This document shows, in pieces, positions 63,248 through 64,000 of a stretch of DNA of 64,000 nucleotides. Below the pieces are notes generated by a model, which made no database searches, was not told where the DNA came from, and saw only the letters and a list, made by a program, of their open reading frames with translations. Position 1 is the first letter of the stretch. Each line of letters starts with the position of its first letter. This DNA is from Hydrogenoanaerobacterium saccharovorans (GTDB lineage: Bacteria > Bacillota > Clostridia > Oscillospirales > Ruminococcaceae), in the NCBI RefSeq assembly GCF_016901815.1, contig NZ_JACSNR010000001.1, forward strand, positions 186,001 through 250,000, read 5' to 3'. Made by a program: the position numbers and the translations under genes.

Positions 63248-64000
63248 TCAGAGTGCCGTATAGCCCAGCGGGCCATGGCTCTCGATCAGTCCGTAGATCT
63301 CCAGCTCACTGAGCGAGGAGAGGATCTCCCCTGCCGGACGCCCGGTCTGGACTGCCAGCTGGGCGGCTGTGACCGGCTGGGAACCGATCTGCCCGAGCAG
63401 GTCCGCCTGGCTGCGGCTGAGATAGTCGGGAACGGGCCGGCGCCGGGGCGGATCAGGACAGACTGCCGGATCTGCCGGCAGACCGGACCGCTGTCCCGCT
63501 GGTTTGCGCTGGGGACGGGGACGGCTCCCGGAGCGCAACCGCACCGGGTCGGGTGTGACCTGACTGGGAACGCTCCTGCCCCAGCTGGGCACCGAGGCAT
63601 ACTCCTCCAGAATATCCCCGGCACAGGTCACCGGTTTGGCGCCCTGGAGCAGCAGCTTGTTGGTGCCCCGGGAGAGGGCTTCGTCGATGCGTCCCGGCAC
63701 GGCGAACACATCCCGCCCCTGGCTGAGGGCATGCCCGGCAGTGATGAGCGAACCGCTGTACTCGTCCGCCCGCGCCACCAGCACACCCCGGGACAGTCCC
63801 GAGATGATGCGGTTGCGCATGGGGAAGTTTCCCGGGCGGGCCGGCTCTCCCACCGGATATTCGGTGAGGACAGCGCCCTTTTCTGTCATCAGTTCCCGAA
63901 GGGGACGGGTGCCCTTGGGGTAATCGAGTTCGATACCACAGCCCAAAACGCCGATTGTGACGCCCTCGGCTTTGATAGCGGCCCGATGTGCCGCCTGATC
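63248..64000 (-). CDS. dprA: DNA processing protein DprA, C-terminal part (start outside window)
   Basis: The frame is open to the last base, so the N-terminus is missing. Rossmann-fold DprA features seen: GVLGCGIELDYPKGTR, GNFPMRNRIISGLS, GSLITAGHALSQGRDVFAVPG and NKLLLQGAKPV. It is followed by a C-terminal winged-helix segment. DprA loads RecA on incoming ssDNA in natural transformation. Confidence 0.95.
   Translation of the reverse strand, partial: DQAAHRAAIKAEGVTIGVLGCGIELDYPKGTRPLRELMTEKGAVLTEYPVGEPARPGNFPMRNRIISGLSRGVLVARADEYSGSLITAGHALSQGRDVFAVPGRIDEALSRGTNKLLLQGAKPVTCAGDILEEYASVPSWGRSVPSQVTPDPVRLRSGSRPRPQRKPAGQRSGLPADPAVCPDPPRRRPVPDYLSRSQADLLGQIGSQPVTAAQLAVQTGRPAGEILSSLSELEIYGLIESHGPLGYTAL

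Overview
The window comes from an anaerobic, low-oxygen-adapted member of the Clostridia. Coding DNA is GC-rich and intergenic DNA is AT-rich. Supporting traits are an Rnf complex in the clostridial order (rnfCDGEAB), an uninterrupted sporulation sigma factor SigK, a peritrichous-type flagellar operon, CheV, LuxS, and the Gram-positive cluster dprA-topA-trmFO-plsX-rnc-smc-ftsY. I would place it in the Oscillospiraceae/Ruminococcaceae neighbourhood. That is inference from gene content, not from a marker tree. No tRNA, rRNA, insertion sequence, phage gene or CRISPR array was found. Nearly all genes can be assigned. Many starts are GTG or TTG, chosen here from strong Shine-Dalgarno (SD) sequences.

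Layout. (1) 1-2180, plus strand: end of a YgjP-type metallopeptidase, a DUF1576 membrane protein with a clear internal duplication, and a small unknown protein. (2) 2216-5888, minus: luxS, then a regulator-led operon (YheO-like PAS/HTH regulator, DUF5058 membrane protein, second membrane protein, ATC-hydrolase family enzyme). (3) 6285-13633, minus: an Rnf supercluster, apbE - Gx transporter - rnfC-D-G-E-A-B. Its RnfG carries three FMN-binding domains instead of one, and ApbE is the flavin transferase that would load them. (4) 14077-22528: stand-alone FMN glutamate-synthase-like protein, two tandem M20 amidohydrolase paralogues, a divergent YfcC-type transporter, an Hsp20-like small protein and an SLC13 permease. 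(5) 22633-30717, minus: fliE-F-G-H-I-J-K followed directly by bacteriohemerythrin and a D,D-carboxypeptidase. (6) 31135-33796: XRE regulator, small unknown, cheV, sigK. (7) 33886-43005: a third M20 hydrolase, a complete oligopeptide ABC transporter (SBP, F, D, C, B) and a divergent S9 peptidase. Together these form a peptide-acquisition and hydrolysis region. (8) 43060-43593: gene-free DNA with about 59-bp degenerate tandem repeats. (9) 43643-64000, minus: CD1247-type protein, efp, EndoIV-like, yqeG, hydrolase, rpsU, leuS, rsfS, nadD-yqeK fusion, yhbY, rdgB, ftsY, smc, radical SAM, rnc, plsX, trmFO, topA, dprA (cut by the window end).

Themes. Energy conservation (Rnf plus its flavinylation enzyme), amino-acid/peptide uptake (YfcC, SLC13, Opp) with intracellular hydrolysis (M20 x3, S9), and motility/aerotaxis functions dominate the accessory half. 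The last 20 kb is conserved housekeeping. The observations that look least routine are the triple-domain RnfG, the duplicated DUF1576 fold, the DUF5058/ATC-hydrolase operon with repeated AT-rich palindromes at its promoter, paired inverted repeats at the opp/S9 divergent promoters, a leader stem-loop at rpsU, and the 59-bp repeat tract.
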